Of a stretch of DNA of 64,000 bases, positions 63,107-64,000 are shown piece by piece. The DNA comes from Ascaphus truei (lineage: Eukaryota > Chordata > Amphibia > Anura > Ascaphidae), in the NCBI GenBank assembly GCA_036426205.1, contig CM071568.1, positions 218,967,216 through 219,031,215 of the forward strand. Direction: 5' to 3'. A program made the position numbers and the translations under genes. The notes beneath the pieces are model-generated. The model saw only the letters and a list, made by a program, of their open reading frames with translations, was not told the DNA's origin and made no database searches. Numbering within the stretch: the first letter of the stretch is position 1; each line of letters starts with the position of its first letter.

Positions 63107-64000
63107 CTGCAAAGATAGAAATTTTAGGAAGACACAGTACGTTAAAAGGAACATGCAACCTGTAAGAACATGCAACCTGTTAAGTGCATTAGTTTCATAC
63201 TTAGTTCTTAGCACCCCAAAATTATGTACAGTAATTATAAAGTTATTTGGAAATAACTACAGATGTATCAAAACTAATGGGCCTTTGCTAGTACATACGA
63301 TTTGTGTCAATTCGTGTCAAACAAGCCCTTCATGATCGGATTTGCATGTTTTGCTATTCAGTAAGCCCTTCTCGCATGTCCCAACCATGCGGAAAATACA
63401 TTTTTAGAAGCGGTTTCATGTAAATCCGTGCGGAATGACCAAACTTGCATTTTTTGCAAACTGGCTGAGGGGGCAAGGGAGGAGGAGTTCCAATTTAATA
63501 GTATCTCCAATTGTATATACAGTATGCCCACTCAAATCAGTGTTTTTTCCAAGCATCTGGTTTACGGTAGTTCAAAGCTAGAGCTGCTGCCCTGAATAGC
63601 AGAGGTTGTCGGTTCTCATGTTGTTGGGTCTGACTCCAGTACCCCCCTGCATCACAAGACTTTTGCTTCTTCATCCGTGGGCCAGGGACTGCGAGTCTGG
63701 CTACATCTGTAGTTACTTTTTTAAAGTAACTTTTTACAAATACCATCATTGTTCCTTGGAAAGAATAAAGCCTTCAAACCTTAAAGTGAAAGCTGCATGT
63801 TTTGGCATCTTCTGAAAAATGTGAATGTTTTTATTTTCCGCATTAACTTTAGTTGGGCTAAAGGAACAGTTATAATAGTTTTTTTGGCTTTTATATTTAT
63901 TTCCTGCTGTACAATGATGTTTGTCTTTAACTGACTAAACGTAACGTAGTACAGAAACCCAAATACATTTTTCAAGTCTGTAATTTTAACATTACTGTAA
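63107..64000. other. Intron upstream of exon a
   Basis: No further exon of NEK10 was recognised. A GCTACATCTGTAG end of the CAGATGTAGC MITE family stands at 63700-63713. Confidence 0.4.

Overview
This window is eukaryotic, from a large, repeat-rich vertebrate genome. The L2/CR1/Rex-type LINEs, Penelope elements, Helitrons, Gypsy elements and retrovirus seen here point to an amphibian, probably a frog; that assignment is inference. There is no bacterial gene, operon, CRISPR array or convincing tRNA/rRNA gene. Most open reading frames are chance frames in low-complexity DNA or broken pieces of transposable elements.

The one host gene is on the minus strand. I recognise 11 short exons of NEK10 (NIMA-related kinase 10) between 2975 and 63106. 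Read from high to low coordinates they encode the end of the armadillo-repeat region, the linker, and the N-lobe of the kinase domain with the glycine loop, the ATP-binding lysine and the hinge. All exons have GT/AG borders, all ten junctions keep frame, and no exon carries a stop. The first exons lie beyond 64000 and the catalytic-loop exons lie to the left of 2975, so both ends of the gene are missing.

The rest is intron filled with nested mobile elements. From left to right: a Gmr1-like Gypsy relic with integrase before reverse transcriptase (432-1327, minus); a Gypsy element with a 4-bp target duplication (4220-10159) inside a foldback element (about 4103-12360); a second palindromic repeat array (12440-15770); a Gypsy element with an unusual zinc-ribbon ORF (16334-29389), itself split by an 8.8-kb endogenous retrovirus with a Lys-type primer-binding site (19525-28354); the retrovirus is in turn split by LINE pieces and by a hammerhead-bearing insert with a 64-bp flanking duplication. 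Then come a TTA-flanked MITE, a CR1 piece, a Penelope reverse transcriptase split by an inverted-repeat element (32280-35000), a minus-strand Helitron relic (to 39164), a minus-strand copy of the zinc-ribbon Gypsy (39240-41090), more hammerhead units, a complete-ended Helitron (44201-46519) inside a CR1, an L1-type LINE (47690-50740), several MITEs, and a Rex-like LINE split by a Penelope GIY-YIG piece (60089-62110).

The most interesting thread is a set of about nine hammerhead-ribozyme-like motifs on both strands. Several keep the core, stem II and stem I. In place of a normal stem III they have a six-base self-complementary sequence (ACGCGU, ACAUGU or wobble-compatible ACGUGU), which fits hammerheads that work as dimers. 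They sit in Penelope-type terminal units.
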